From G963923955 sp963923955 (GTDB lineage Bacteria > Pseudomonadota > Gammaproteobacteria > Eutrophobiales > Eutrophobiaceae), in assembly GCA_963923955.1 (NCBI GenBank), contig OZ000552.1, positions 1,798,001 through 1,862,000 of the forward strand: a DNA stretch of 64,000 bases, written 5' to 3'. The translations under genes and the position numbers were made by a program. Positions 7,801 to 15,469 of this stretch are shown here, one piece after another (within the stretch, counting starts at the first letter, position 1; the number at the start of each line of letters is the position of its first letter). A model generated the notes under the pieces. The model had not been told where the DNA came from. It ran no database searches and saw only the letters and a program-made list of their open reading frames with translations.

Positions 7801-9914
7801 CCATCACCAGCGGGGTGGGCGATGATACCTTCGACATCTCTGGCACGAGTCAGGTCACTGGCACCATCAGCAGCGGCGATGGCGCAGACACCCTCACCCT
7901 CTCTGAGGACGCCCAGCTTGATGGCGATGTGAACACTGGGGCTGGGGATGATACCCTCACCCTAAACGACACTGCTACTGTTACGGGCGACATCTTAGGC
8001 GGTGCTGGCACCGATACCTTCACCGGCAATGCGGGCAACAACCGCTTTGACGGCGGGGCCGGGGATGACACCCTAACCGGCGGGGCGGGCGATGACCTGC
8101 TCATTGGCGGCCCCGGTGCGGATAGCTTAGGCGGCGGGGCGGGTTCAGATACCATCAGCTATGCCGGCTCTGCCGCTGCCGTTACCCTCAACTTTCAAAC
8201 GGTCAACGGTCAAGGCGGGGATGCCGAGGGCGATACCTTCTTCCAAATTGAGAACTTCATCGGCAGCGCTGCAGACACAGATACCTTGATCGGCAGGAAC
8301 GCGATTAGCACCTGGACACTAAATGCCGTTGGCACCCCTTCCACCTATCAGTTTCCCGGCTCAGGCATCCCCGCAGGCGTTTCCCTCTCCGCCTTTGAAA
8401 ACCTCACGGGTGGCAGCGCCGCAGACGCCTTCAGCTTATCCAGCGCCTTCACGGCCAACTTAAACGGCGGGGCCGGCGATGACACCTTCACCTTCTCCAA
8501 TGGCGCTAACTTAACCGGCGACGTAGATGGCGGGGATGGCGATGACACCTTCGTCTTCACTGGCACCGGCCAGATGACCGGCACCATCAGCAGCGGGGCG
8601 GGCAATGATACCCTCACCCTCTCTGAGGACGCCAAGATAACCGGCGACCTGAACACCGGGGCCGGCGATGACCAGGTGAGCATTCGCAATAATGCCGGGG
8701 TTAGCGGTGCCATCAACACGGGGGCCGGCGATGATACGGTCACGCTTTCCGACAGTGCCTTTGTGGGGGGCATTGTGGATGGCGGGGAGGCCGACGCCAA
8801 TACGTTGGACGTGACCAAGCTCTTGGCCAGTGCCAACGTCGGTGTCATCCGCTACCGCAACTTTGAAACCTTGACCGGCCTGCCCGACCACTCGCAGAGT
8901 GGTTCGGGCCTGCCCAATGCGCGCACCGAAGATGCGGATGCTGCCCCACCTCCGCCACCACAACCCCCAGTCGTGCAGCCACCAGTACAACCCCCAGTCG
9001 TGCAACCACCAGTACAACCGCCTGTTGTTGATCCGAATGCGGGTGCCGGTGGGCAGCAGGGCCAGGGCGCAGGTCAACAAGGTGGTCAACAGGGCGGCCA
9101 ACAACCCGGCCCGGGTGCCGGCGCAGGAGGCCAACAAGGCCAGGGCGCAGGTCAACAGGGCGGCCAAGGCGGTGGTCAACCAGACCCGACCCACTCTGCG
9201 AGTGGTCGGGCAGGCCCCGATCCAGATGGAGATGGGGATGCGGACGCCGGCGGCGATAGCGGCACAGACACCGATACCGGAACCGATACGGATACTGACA
9301 CCGACACGGGAACCGATACAGACGCGGGAACGGATACGGGAACGGACACCGGAACCGATACTGGCACTGACACCGATACGGGAACGGGAACGGATACAGG
9401 AACGGGAACCGATACGGACACCGACACCGATACCGGTACGACTGCCCCTTCTGTGGCCCCCGTCCCCCCAACTCCGGTCACCCTCAGCGCCCAGCCTGTG
9501 GCCAATGACCCCACCCGCTTAGTGCTTACCCTGCCCGATACGGATGGTACGACCCGCCTCGTGACCCTGGATAGAGGCGCTGAGAGCGCCCAATCCACCG
9601 CCATGGGCGTCTTAAGCAGTGCGGTGCATAACGTGGTCAACCAGCGCTTGACCGGTGGCCTGCGTGGCAATCCTTCTGGACAAGGCAATCGTGGCACCCG
9701 TCGTAGCCAGCGCCGTCCCATCCAGGTGGCCGCCGGGGAACTCTTGCCTGGCTTACTCGCTGTTGACCCCCGTCCCTTCATCTGGGGCGACCCCGCATCA
9801 GGTGCGGGGCAAGGTTCGCGGCTGATCGAAGACGTGGTCGGGATGGCGGTGTCGCTGCCCATTCTCAGGACTATCGGGGCGTGGCCCCCTGCTTTCGCAG
9901 GGGCATGCTTTTAG
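4812..9914 (+). CDS. giant autotransporter-like adhesin passenger with RTX-like repeats
   Basis: 1700-codon ORF. Residues 1-42 form a signal peptide (hydrophobic core, cleavage likely after ALA in PALAQAQA). Residues about 45-800 are beta-helix-like repeats (SGGTITL, MTGGTIS, DNASITATGERTRAV). Residues about 800-1330 are GGDGDDTFTF-type repeats, including a stretch of RTX-like nonapeptides near residue 1075-1110 (GGAGDDTLTGGAGDDLL). PVVQPPVQ repeats, a Gln/Gly-rich linker and a Thr/Asp repeat run to about residue 1540. The last part (AMGVLSSAVHNVVNQRL, then RPFIWGD) is the junction that normally precedes an autotransporter barrel. The frame then runs out at 9912-9914, before the barrel. If joined to the next ORF it would be a type V secreted adhesin of about 1950 residues; as read, the passenger has no translocator. 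Confidence 0.8.
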   Translation: MRGFRECIVRCLSLGGLPALTLAALTLALAALPLPALAQAQAVQCGTQAAPLDCTINTDLGDQTSEDRNNATITLAAPGSITLSSASTYSTAILMQGAAATFRMTGGRINLTDDTYAETAVEMTGTKATVALSGGTITLGGGDGDVGIYLTAAGDHLDDDPNTQEDESAASTHRITIGENATITSAAESITAIFVRDNRTSSSHVDIDIAGSITLTGSDSDAIYIDDNVGAVSLTVRGTISASGQSSYAIRNRGNIPLTLTLQDGADIRGDILTGNRNDSVRLEGNAKLDGLLNLGGGNDTLTLAGDIVFASGRLDSISGWEALILRDSARITATGDRARAVELRTDNTRMTLQDNASITATGERTRAVRLVNTTGVRIDMEGGSIRTSGAAGAADGGKLAYGISDTPNASGTIISMTGGTISTNGLWANPIKIAGDNAAVDIFGGKIETEFKDSIGVLIDKQSDGTFLQIGGTAAIETAEEGSHGVQLAGLNVQANISGGTITTAGDEADGLRAYAARPNNADLKNTKIDIFSGAITTRGADAHGLVIFGQGAAANDNIHKLTINGGTIRTFGTGSHGVVVPGADNGDPNKPNYVAADNDAKVALKLGGTINAGGAGIQIGDGAGRPNVDNEIELTIAGPVSRDVEAFAAQNLTIDLQQGAVIDGVIDLGEGNHRVSLSGQDDPATDNINEAAQVNNSILLGAGDAVVQLSGDAVVTRTIGGGGNSGHRQITLSDNAKVGTGAGDAISAPSIDRLTLVLNDAALVDGNVTSLAQNNSLTLNDSARVSGRISGDLGDDILTLNDSARVTGNISTSNGDDTLTLSGSAQIGGVLTGGTGDDHLNYSGPSAQQAGYASAVSITLAGRTPQGFQASSATGITGQNADGNAFVGIDKLTGSAQSDTLTGADAAASWFLGASPTRYNLVAGGSLEFSAFENLIGGSAADAFSLSSAFTANLSGGGGDDTFTFSSGANLTGDLDGGDGDDTFTFTGNGQVTGTITSGVGDDTFDISGTSQVTGTISSGDGADTLTLSEDAQLDGDVNTGAGDDTLTLNDTATVTGDILGGAGTDTFTGNAGNNRFDGGAGDDTLTGGAGDDLLIGGPGADSLGGGAGSDTISYAGSAAAVTLNFQTVNGQGGDAEGDTFFQIENFIGSAADTDTLIGRNAISTWTLNAVGTPSTYQFPGSGIPAGVSLSAFENLTGGSAADAFSLSSAFTANLNGGAGDDTFTFSNGANLTGDVDGGDGDDTFVFTGTGQMTGTISSGAGNDTLTLSEDAKITGDLNTGAGDDQVSIRNNAGVSGAINTGAGDDTVTLSDSAFVGGIVDGGEADANTLDVTKLLASANVGVIRYRNFETLTGLPDHSQSGSGLPNARTEDADAAPPPPPQPPVVQPPVQPPVVQPPVQPPVVDPNAGAGGQQGQGAGQQGGQQGGQQPGPGAGAGGQQGQGAGQQGGQGGGQPDPTHSASGRAGPDPDGDGDADAGGDSGTDTDTGTDTDTDTDTGTDTDAGTDTGTDTGTDTGTDTDTGTGTDTGTGTDTDTDTDTGTTAPSVAPVPPTPVTLSAQPVANDPTRLVLTLPDTDGTTRLVTLDRGAESAQSTAMGVLSSAVHNVVNQRLTGGLRGNPSGQGNRGTRRSQRRPIQVAAGELLPGLLAVDPRPFIWGDPASGAGQGSRLIEDVVGMAVSLPILRTIGAWPPAFAGACF
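8883..8908. repeat. palindromic element inside adhesin CDS, copy 1
   Basis: Arms CCCGACCACTC and GAGTGGTTCGGG flank the loop GCA. It is translated in frame as LPDHSQSGSGLP. The right arm has one extra T relative to perfect symmetry. The loop orientation is opposite to the other two copies. Confidence 0.75.
8938..9440 (+). repeat. low-complexity linker repeats in adhesin
   Basis: Three successive simple-sequence blocks are translated in frame: QPPVVQPPVQ repeats (about 8950-9030), GQQGGQQ-type repeats (about 9045-9180), and a degenerate 6-bp GAYACN repeat coding for Thr-Asp-Gly (about 9262-9440). They probably form an extended stalk between passenger and barrel and are likely to vary in length. 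Confidence 0.8.
9185..9210. repeat. palindromic element inside adhesin CDS, copy 2
   Basis: Arms CCCGACCCACTC and GAGTGGTCGGG flank the loop TGC. It is translated in frame as PDPTHSASGRAGP within the linker. The left arm has one extra C. Confidence 0.75.
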
Positions 9915-10669
9915 CCTAGAACAAGGCTTTTCTACTAACGCCATTGCTGGGGTTCTCTTTCGGCTATGCCCATGCCGACCTGGTAAGTAGCGGTAAGAAC
10001 ACCCAGATAGAGACCGATAGCCTCTTTCTCGGGCTCTATGGCCAGGACAGCTGGCAGGGCATCGATATCGGCCTTAGCCTCAATCTGGGCTACGAAGACC
10101 ATGACAGCAGTAGGGCACTGCTTAACCAAGGCCAGGCGCAAGTAGCCCAAGGCAGCTACAGCAGCCTCTTTCTTAGTCCGGCCTTACGACTGAGCCATAG
10201 GGCAGTACTCAGTGAGGATTGGGAACTGCGCCCAGCCGCCAGTGTGAGCTATACGCAAGGCTGGTATAAGGGCTATACCGAGCGGGGGGCAGAGGGCCTG
10301 TCCGACCACGCTGCGAGTGGTCGGGCGAATATCACCCAAAACAAACGTGAGGGCAAGAGCTGGAACACCCGCCTGGAACTGGCGCTGGCTTATCTCTTAG
10401 AGGCAGACCAAGGCGAAGTGGTCTTCCGAAGTGGCCTAGACAGCCGTTTCACCGACCATGAGACGGCAGGCTTTTCTCTTGCGGGTGCCAACTTCCGTAT
10501 CAGCACGGATGATGACAGCAGTGTGCACAATGCCTATGTGGGGGCATCCCTACGCTATCGGCTAGATGAACGCTTACACGTAGAGGCCGAACTGGAATAC
10601 AGCCATGATAGGGGCGAGGTAAGCGAACGGTCGGTAAGTGGGCGTGTGCTGGTGGGGGTTGAGTTTTAG
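9890..10669 (+). pseudogene. autotransporter beta-barrel domain, out of frame with its passenger
   Basis: The ORF with a formal TTG start at 9944 (241 codons) reads GFSFGYAHADL and ends VGVEF, with the terminal Phe of an outer-membrane barrel. Alternating strands (SLNLGYEDHD, YVGASLRYRLDERLHVEAELEY) are typical of an autotransporter translocator. Its first 40-50 residues are scattered over three frames: DYRGVA near 9865 in one, PAFAGACF in the passenger frame, and SLEQGFSTNAIAG at about 9912-9950 in another. At least two indels therefore separate passenger and barrel. No ribosome-binding site supports independent translation. It belongs to the upstream adhesin, either decayed or affected by sequence errors. 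Confidence 0.75.
10302..10324. repeat. palindromic element inside barrel CDS, copy 3
   Basis: Arms CCGACCACGC and GAGTGGTCGG flank the loop TGC, with one mismatch between arms. It is translated in frame as LSDHAASGRAN, inside what should be a surface loop of the barrel. Confidence 0.7.
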
Positions 10670-10723
10670 GGGGGAGTCTGTTAAGCGTCTAACTGCCAGT
10701 CATCTAGGCGACTAAACGTTTTG

Positions 10724-10815
10724 TGGATTCCTGCTTCCGCAGGAATGACGGGCTATTACACGGTTCCAGACTCTCCCTCGTCATTCCCCGTGTCAGGCAC
10801 GGGGAATGACGTTCT
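10724..10815. repeat. two palindromic repeats after the adhesin
   Basis: The first reads GATTCCTGCTTCCGCAGGAA followed by TGACG. The second is CGTCATTCCCCGTGTCAGGC continuing into ACGGGGAATGACG. They lie between the convergent ends of the adhesin and the lipid operon and could act as a bidirectional terminator. Confidence 0.8.
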
Positions 10816-10943
10816 TGCGAGAGAATAGAACTGGCATGACAATATCAAAATCGCATAAAGTGAGGAAAGAATGCGCCTTTCTCTTTGCCGATACAAAAGA
10901 TCAAAAATCCCTGGTCGCTGGATCGACTTATTCAGGGCTTCCC

Positions 10944-11687
10944 TTAATCCGCGTCCGCTGAAACGAGTTTGGCAGGAGCATCTTCATATCGGATCAAGAC
11001 CCTGTAGTTTTTGCCTTGTGCATCACGTATGTTGGAAGTGCCTGCAAATTTCCTCAAGACCGGCCGGTCAATTTCATAGTACAGCCGCACCGTGCCGCTT
11101 AATACTCTTAAGAAAAAACTATCCGGTTCGATGTGTAATACGCGGTAATTTTTATTCCCCTCTTGCACGATTCGACTCTGATAGATACGAAATTCCAGGA
11201 AGCGCAGCATACTGGGGATCAGGAACTGGCGGGTGAATTTCTCACCGGCAACAAGCTCACCCCAGTGGGTGATGACAAAGTTATCAAAGCCGGCATCGCT
11301 GATAGCACCTTCTGCGTAATCCAATGCCTTCTTTTTCTTTTTATCGCCTTCTAACTCAAGAAAGACTATTTCGTATTTCTCTTCATCATCAAGATAACGG
11401 GTCGTCTCTTCGTGGCCGTTGGATTGATTAAGGAGGGAAAATTCGGGCAGGTAGGCATCAACGCTGAAATCAAGGCGCTTGCTGGCAAACTGATTGCCGG
11501 CGAGGTCTTTATAGATGACCACTGAGCTGGCTACCAGTTCATCGACAAAGGCCTCGTGATGATGTTCTGTATAGAGCAGTTCATCACTGTCAATGCTATA
11601 GGCGTAACCCACTCGCGTTGCTGATTGCTCGGCATGGGCGGGCGCGGTGAGCAAAAGCAGAAAAATGATCAAGACTGTCTTAAACAT
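10944..11687 (-). CDS. secreted protein of unknown function, end of lipid operon
   Basis: 247 residues with a clear signal peptide (FKTVLIIFLLLLTAPAHA, cleavage before EQS). The mature part is mixed alpha/beta with a lysine run (GDKKKKKAL) and no known catalytic motif that I recognise. A periplasmic beta-rich binding or processing protein is possible. It begins 15 bp after the end of the preceding membrane protein gene and is the last gene of the minus-strand desaturase/cyclopropane-synthase cluster, so a role in envelope lipid modification is suggested by context only. Confidence 0.65.
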   Translation of the reverse strand: MFKTVLIIFLLLLTAPAHAEQSATRVGYAYSIDSDELLYTEHHHEAFVDELVASSVVIYKDLAGNQFASKRLDFSVDAYLPEFSLLNQSNGHEETTRYLDDEEKYEIVFLELEGDKKKKKALDYAEGAISDAGFDNFVITHWGELVAGEKFTRQFLIPSMLRFLEFRIYQSRIVQEGNKNYRVLHIEPDSFFLRVLSGTVRLYYEIDRPVLRKFAGTSNIRDAQGKNYRVLIRYEDAPAKLVSADAD

Positions 11688-11702
11688 TGTCGGTCAACTC
11701 CT

Positions 11703-12071
11703 TCAACACCGCGTACCCAACAGGAAGCGCCTGATCGAGCCTTGCGCATCATGGCAGGCCTTTAGGACATACAGACAAGACAGCATATTCCCCAGCACCA
11801 AGATCAGGATGGCCCAGGCAAAGGCGGCCTTGCTAAAGCCCTCTCGCCACAATACCCAAAGGCAAAACAGCAACAGGCCAAGATAGATGTCAACCAGCGA
11901 GACCAGGCCCCAGGGCATCGTAACCAGCAGCGGCCCCTCATCAGAAAAATCGCCCACGATGAGCGCACGCACGATGAAGGCAAACATGATCAGGGCACCG
12001 AGGCCGGCGAAGATGGCCAGCAGGCGCAGGCTTGTCTGTTGCTGGTGAATGGACATGGTCATCGCAGCCAA
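11703..12071 (-). CDS. small DUF1475-like membrane protein
   Basis: About 120 residues with three to four hydrophobic segments (LLAIFAGLGALIMFAFIVRALIV, GLVSLVDIYLGLLLFCLWVLW, AFAWAILILVLGNMLSCLYV). Size, the PWGLVSLVDIYLGLLLF stretch and location in a cyclopropane-synthase cluster fit DUF1475 proteins. Start is at 12071, or an internal Met a few codons later. The gene lies 5 bp after the DUF1295 gene and is translationally linked to it. Function unknown. Confidence 0.6.
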   Translation of the reverse strand: MAAMTMSIHQQQTSLRLLAIFAGLGALIMFAFIVRALIVGDFSDEGPLLVTMPWGLVSLVDIYLGLLLFCLWVLWREGFSKAAFAWAILILVLGNMLSCLYVLKACHDAQGSIRRFLLGTRC

Positions 12072-12076
12072 AGTGC

Positions 12077-12880
12077 TCAGTTGCTCTCCTGCGCCCGGGC
12101 CTTGCGCGGGGGCAACAGGAAGAAGCCGCTGGTGGTCTGTTGATATTCGCGATAGGCATCGCCCTTGCTGCGCAGGGACTGTTGCTCAGTATAGGGAATG
12201 CCGGTTATGCGGGTAATGAATACGTACATGACCAGCAGTCCGGTCCAGGTCAGCCACCAGTAATCGCTGCCGTAACCAAGACAGACATAGGCCCACCAAT
12301 GCAGCCATTCAAAGAAATAGTTGGGATGGCGCGAGTACTGCCATAGACCGATGTTACATACGCGTGCGCGATCTTTGGTTACGGCCTTGAAATCAGCCAA
12401 CTGCTTGTCGCTGATAAGCTCGCCGAGCATGGCAATGACCCAGATGAACAGGCCCAGATAATCCAGCCAGCCCAGTCCGGCTTGGGTGTTACGAGAGGCG
12501 GCCCAAAACGGCAAGGCAAACAATATTGTCCAGGTCGCCTGCAACTGGAAAAATACAAACATGACCGGTTGGGCGTACTTGCCGGAATACTCGCGCATAT
12601 AACGATAGCGTCCGTCTTCCACTTCACTGGTGACGCGCCGGTATAGATAGATGCCAAGACGAAATCCCCAGGCCAGCGCCAGGATGGCGATGAGGTACTG
12701 ACGCGTGGCATTCTCGATCTCATCGGCAAAGATCAACCACAGACCGATCAGGGGGGTGAAGAAGGCCCAGGCGACATCAACGATGCCGGCGTTGCTGGTG
12801 CGATATTGAATCAGCCACATCACCAGCATCAACACTGCCGCGGCCAACCAGGCATAGAGAAAGATGCTTGTTGTACTCAT
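12077..12880 (-). CDS. DUF1295 family membrane protein (steroid 5-alpha-reductase-like fold)
   Basis: 267 residues with about six membrane helices. The C-terminal signature LWQYSRHPNYFFEWLHWWAY is the hallmark of DUF1295, a branch related to steroid 5-alpha-reductases and isoprenylcysteine methyltransferases. In other bacteria these genes sit with cyclopropane synthase and DUF1365 genes. The reaction is not established; reduction or alkylation of an acyl or isoprenoid substrate in the inner membrane is inferred. It lies 6 bp after the DUF2878 gene within the operon. Confidence 0.8.
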   Translation of the reverse strand: MSTTSIFLYAWLAAAVLMLVMWLIQYRTSNAGIVDVAWAFFTPLIGLWLIFADEIENATRQYLIAILALAWGFRLGIYLYRRVTSEVEDGRYRYMREYSGKYAQPVMFVFFQLQATWTILFALPFWAASRNTQAGLGWLDYLGLFIWVIAMLGELISDKQLADFKAVTKDRARVCNIGLWQYSRHPNYFFEWLHWWAYVCLGYGSDYWWLTWTGLLVMYVFITRITGIPYTEQQSLRSKGDAYREYQQTTSGFFLLPPRKARAQESN

Positions 12881-12886
12881 AGAAAA

Positions 12887-13438
12887 TTACTCCCCGCCGC
12901 GCTCGGCGAACAATGAATGGATGAGGCGCTGTCCCGGTTCATAGCCGGCAAACCAGATGAGCAGCGGCATGGCGAGCAGCCACTGCACAGAAATCGCGAG
13001 CAGGGACTTGATGCCGAATAATTCAATCGCGCCGAGTACGCTGCCGGCATAATACGCCGCCGGCCCGGCAATGGCACCAAGCAGGGCGGCGAGGAGCAGA
13101 CGTCCATGCAGCCATTTCAGCGAGAAATTTATCGTGGCTGCCAAGTTGATCCATAGCGCGACCATCCACAGCGGGGAAGGCCCGCCCAGCGCTGTGCGCT
13201 CCGGAAAGGCAATGGCACCGATCAACACCATGAGTGAGTCCAGCAGGTAGCCCAAGGTGGCGGCAAAGAGCAAGAGGCTGATTTCTGATCGATATTTTTT
13301 GGTGAAGAACTTCAAGTGAAACAGCATCCATAAAGACGTGAACAAGGGGCCATAGATTGGCAGGCCGGAAGCCGCAGAATACACCGTGATAAACCAGGCC
13401 GCCTGGAAGATAACGAAATTGAGTACGACTTGAATCAT
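12887..13438 (-). CDS. DUF2878 family membrane protein
   Basis: 183 residues from the ATG at 13438; longer in-frame starts overlap the upstream synthase gene and are unlikely. Five or so hydrophobic segments, including VVLNFVIFQAAWFITVY at the N-terminus and LLAISVQWLLAMPLLIWFAG near the C-terminus, match DUF2878, a family repeatedly found in cyclopropane-synthase clusters. Function unknown. It starts 8 bp after the synthase stop. Confidence 0.75.
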   Translation of the reverse strand: MIQVVLNFVIFQAAWFITVYSAASGLPIYGPLFTSLWMLFHLKFFTKKYRSEISLLLFAATLGYLLDSLMVLIGAIAFPERTALGGPSPLWMVALWINLAATINFSLKWLHGRLLLAALLGAIAGPAAYYAGSVLGAIELFGIKSLLAISVQWLLAMPLLIWFAGYEPGQRLIHSLFAERGGE

Positions 13439-13445
13439 TATGCAC

Positions 13446-14702
13446 CTAGCTCCTGCTCGTGCCGACAATGCCGAAATCCGGCTTGTTCAAGACCATCTGC
13501 ACCACGCCGGTATAGCGCTCCAGGAACCCGGCCTCGCAATAGCAAAGATAATACTCCCACAGCCGGATGAAATCATCGCCATAGCCCAAGCCTCTTACTG
13601 CATCGAGCTGCGCGCTAAAACTTGTCCGCCACTCACGCAGGGTGCGCGCATAATGCAGGCCAAACTCTTCCACTGCATTGATGCGCAGATCAGACGCACG
13701 GGTGATTGCATCTTGCATCGCCGTTAGCGACGGCACACAACTGCCGGGAAAGATGAATTGCTGGATAAAATCGCTCTGTCTGAGATAGCGCGCATAGCGT
13801 TGATCCGGCATGGTGATGGCCTGTATGCAGGCCTGGCCATCCTGTCTTAACAGGCCGGCACAGCTACGGAAGAAAGCGGGCAGGAAGCGATGGCCGACCG
13901 CCTCTATCATCTCTATCGAGACCAGCCGGTCAAACTTGCCGCCCAGATCTCTATAATCACATAGCTGAATGTCTATCTTCTCCTCAAGGCCGTTTTCCTG
14001 TATGCGCCGACGGGCGAGTTTGAATTGCTGTTTTGAGATCGTTGTTGTCGTAACCTGGCAGCCGTAGTTACGCGCCGCATGAATGGCGAAACTGCCCCAG
14101 CCGGTGCCGATCTCGACTACTCTATGCTGTGGCCGCAGCGCCAGTTTGCGGCAGATGCGATCCAGCTTCTCTATGGACGCCTCCTCCATAGAAGATTTCT
14201 CTTCAAGAAAATAACCAGATGAGTAGGTCAAGGTCTTGTCAAGAAAGAGCGCGAACAGCTCATTGCCGAGATCATAGTGCGCCTGGATGTTTTTTCGGCT
14301 ATGGCGGCGGGTATTGCTGCGCGCCTTGTGCCGCCGCCGCAGCCACCAGTTGCCTATGCCGGCAAGGCCCGACTCAAGCTCATCCAGGGTCGATAAGTTC
14401 CTTATCATCAGCCTGAACAGGCCGGTCAGGTCCTTGCTGCTCCAGTAGCCGTCCCGATAGGCACTCGCCGCTCCATTGCTGCCGGCCAGCATAAGATCCG
14501 TGTAAAAGCGCATGTCATGCACTTCAACAGAGACGGCTTGATCAGGCACCTGCTCCTCAGACGCTTGATCATCGATAATGACAAGTCCGGCACCCGGCAA
14601 GGCAGCTATCTTGTTTTGTATGATCCAGCGCGCCAGCTGGGCGAATGGATTGGCGCGCGCCCTGCCCTCACCCCTGGCGGTCATGATGTTAGCAATGCTC
14701 AT
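13446..14702 (-). CDS. cfa: cyclopropane-fatty-acyl-phospholipid synthase
   Basis: S-adenosylmethionine-dependent enzyme that methylenates cis double bonds of phospholipid acyl chains. At 418 residues it has the usual full length. Motifs: QAHYDLGNELFALFLD with TLTYSSGYF, SAM motif I VVEIGTGWGSF near residue 195, and the C-terminal FIFPGSCVPSL and EYYLCYCEAGF. It overlaps the DUF1365 gene by 4 bp (ATGA), so the two are translationally coupled. The desaturase upstream in the same operon would supply unsaturated substrate. A related methyl-lipid product, such as a furan-fatty-acid precursor, cannot be excluded from sequence. Confidence 0.92.
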   Translation of the reverse strand: MSIANIMTARGEGRARANPFAQLARWIIQNKIAALPGAGLVIIDDQASEEQVPDQAVSVEVHDMRFYTDLMLAGSNGAASAYRDGYWSSKDLTGLFRLMIRNLSTLDELESGLAGIGNWWLRRRHKARSNTRRHSRKNIQAHYDLGNELFALFLDKTLTYSSGYFLEEKSSMEEASIEKLDRICRKLALRPQHRVVEIGTGWGSFAIHAARNYGCQVTTTTISKQQFKLARRRIQENGLEEKIDIQLCDYRDLGGKFDRLVSIEMIEAVGHRFLPAFFRSCAGLLRQDGQACIQAITMPDQRYARYLRQSDFIQQFIFPGSCVPSLTAMQDAITRASDLRINAVEEFGLHYARTLREWRTSFSAQLDAVRGLGYGDDFIRLWEYYLCYCEAGFLERYTGVVQMVLNKPDFGIVGTSRS

Positions 14703-15469
14703 TGACGTATGCCGTGCTCCAGGTTTTTGGGGTGCGTATAAAACGGCGTGTTTTTCAGGCGCAGCAACAGCGCCTGCCAGTAAATAGCGCCGATGACCTT
14801 AAAAGTCATGAATGGAAATTGCACCAGGACTTTTGCCATTGAGCTATGCGTTATTAACTCATGCCTTAAGTTCATGTCTGCATTAAAGACCTTCGCACCG
14901 GCCTCATAGCTGTCCATGCGCACGAGCAGGTCTTGCCCCGGTTTTGATAGCTTCCAGATGTAGTGCTGCTGCATGTCCATAAAGGGCGAGACGTGGAAGG
15001 CTTTCGCAAAGGAAAAGACATAATACGCACCTTCCCGCACTGCGGATTGGCAGTCCAGCACATAACAATGCCGCTCTCCCCACGGCGTGTTATGCACCTC
15101 GGCCACGATGTATTCCAGTTCACTATCCGCCTCATCCCAGCAGTAATAAAAGCTGACCGGGTTCATGCAATAGCCAAAATAGCGCAGGTGTGTTAATAGA
15201 CGAATGCGGCCTTTATGTCGCCGACCGGTCTGATCAAAGATTAACTCTCGAACACTCTCCATCAACGGCACATCCGGCTCTCCTAAGTGATCCCGCCGCC
15301 GGAACCAGGCCGGTGCCGCCCGCTTTGCCGACCAGAGCCAGAACGGGGAAAACAATTCCGGCAATTCCGCCAGGTCCAGATACAGATGAAAGAGGCCATA
15401 GCTGAAACCATGTCTGTGCGGCTGATAGCGGCAATGGCTCACCGTGCCCGTATAGAGACAACTCCTCAT
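14699..15469 (-). CDS. DUF1365 family protein
   Basis: 256 residues with the family signatures LYTGTVSHCRYQPHRHGFSY at the start, RYFGYCMNPVSFYYCWD and EVHNTPWGERH in the middle. DUF1365 is almost always found between an FAD amine-oxidase-like gene and a cyclopropane synthase gene, as here, and overlaps both by 4 bp. The biochemical function is unproven; it is thought to take part in modified fatty acid formation. Confidence 0.9.
   Translation of the reverse strand: MRSCLYTGTVSHCRYQPHRHGFSYGLFHLYLDLAELPELFSPFWLWSAKRAAPAWFRRRDHLGEPDVPLMESVRELIFDQTGRRHKGRIRLLTHLRYFGYCMNPVSFYYCWDEADSELEYIVAEVHNTPWGERHCYVLDCQSAVREGAYYVFSFAKAFHVSPFMDMQQHYIWKLSKPGQDLLVRMDSYEAGAKVFNADMNLRHELITHSSMAKVLVQFPFMTFKVIGAIYWQALLLRLKNTPFYTHPKNLEHGIRQ

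Noticed and set aside
8845..9471. 208-codon antisense ORF opposite the adhesin linker
   Set aside because: Its Tyr/Arg/Pro-rich composition is the mirror of the GAYACN and QGG codons; no start signal.
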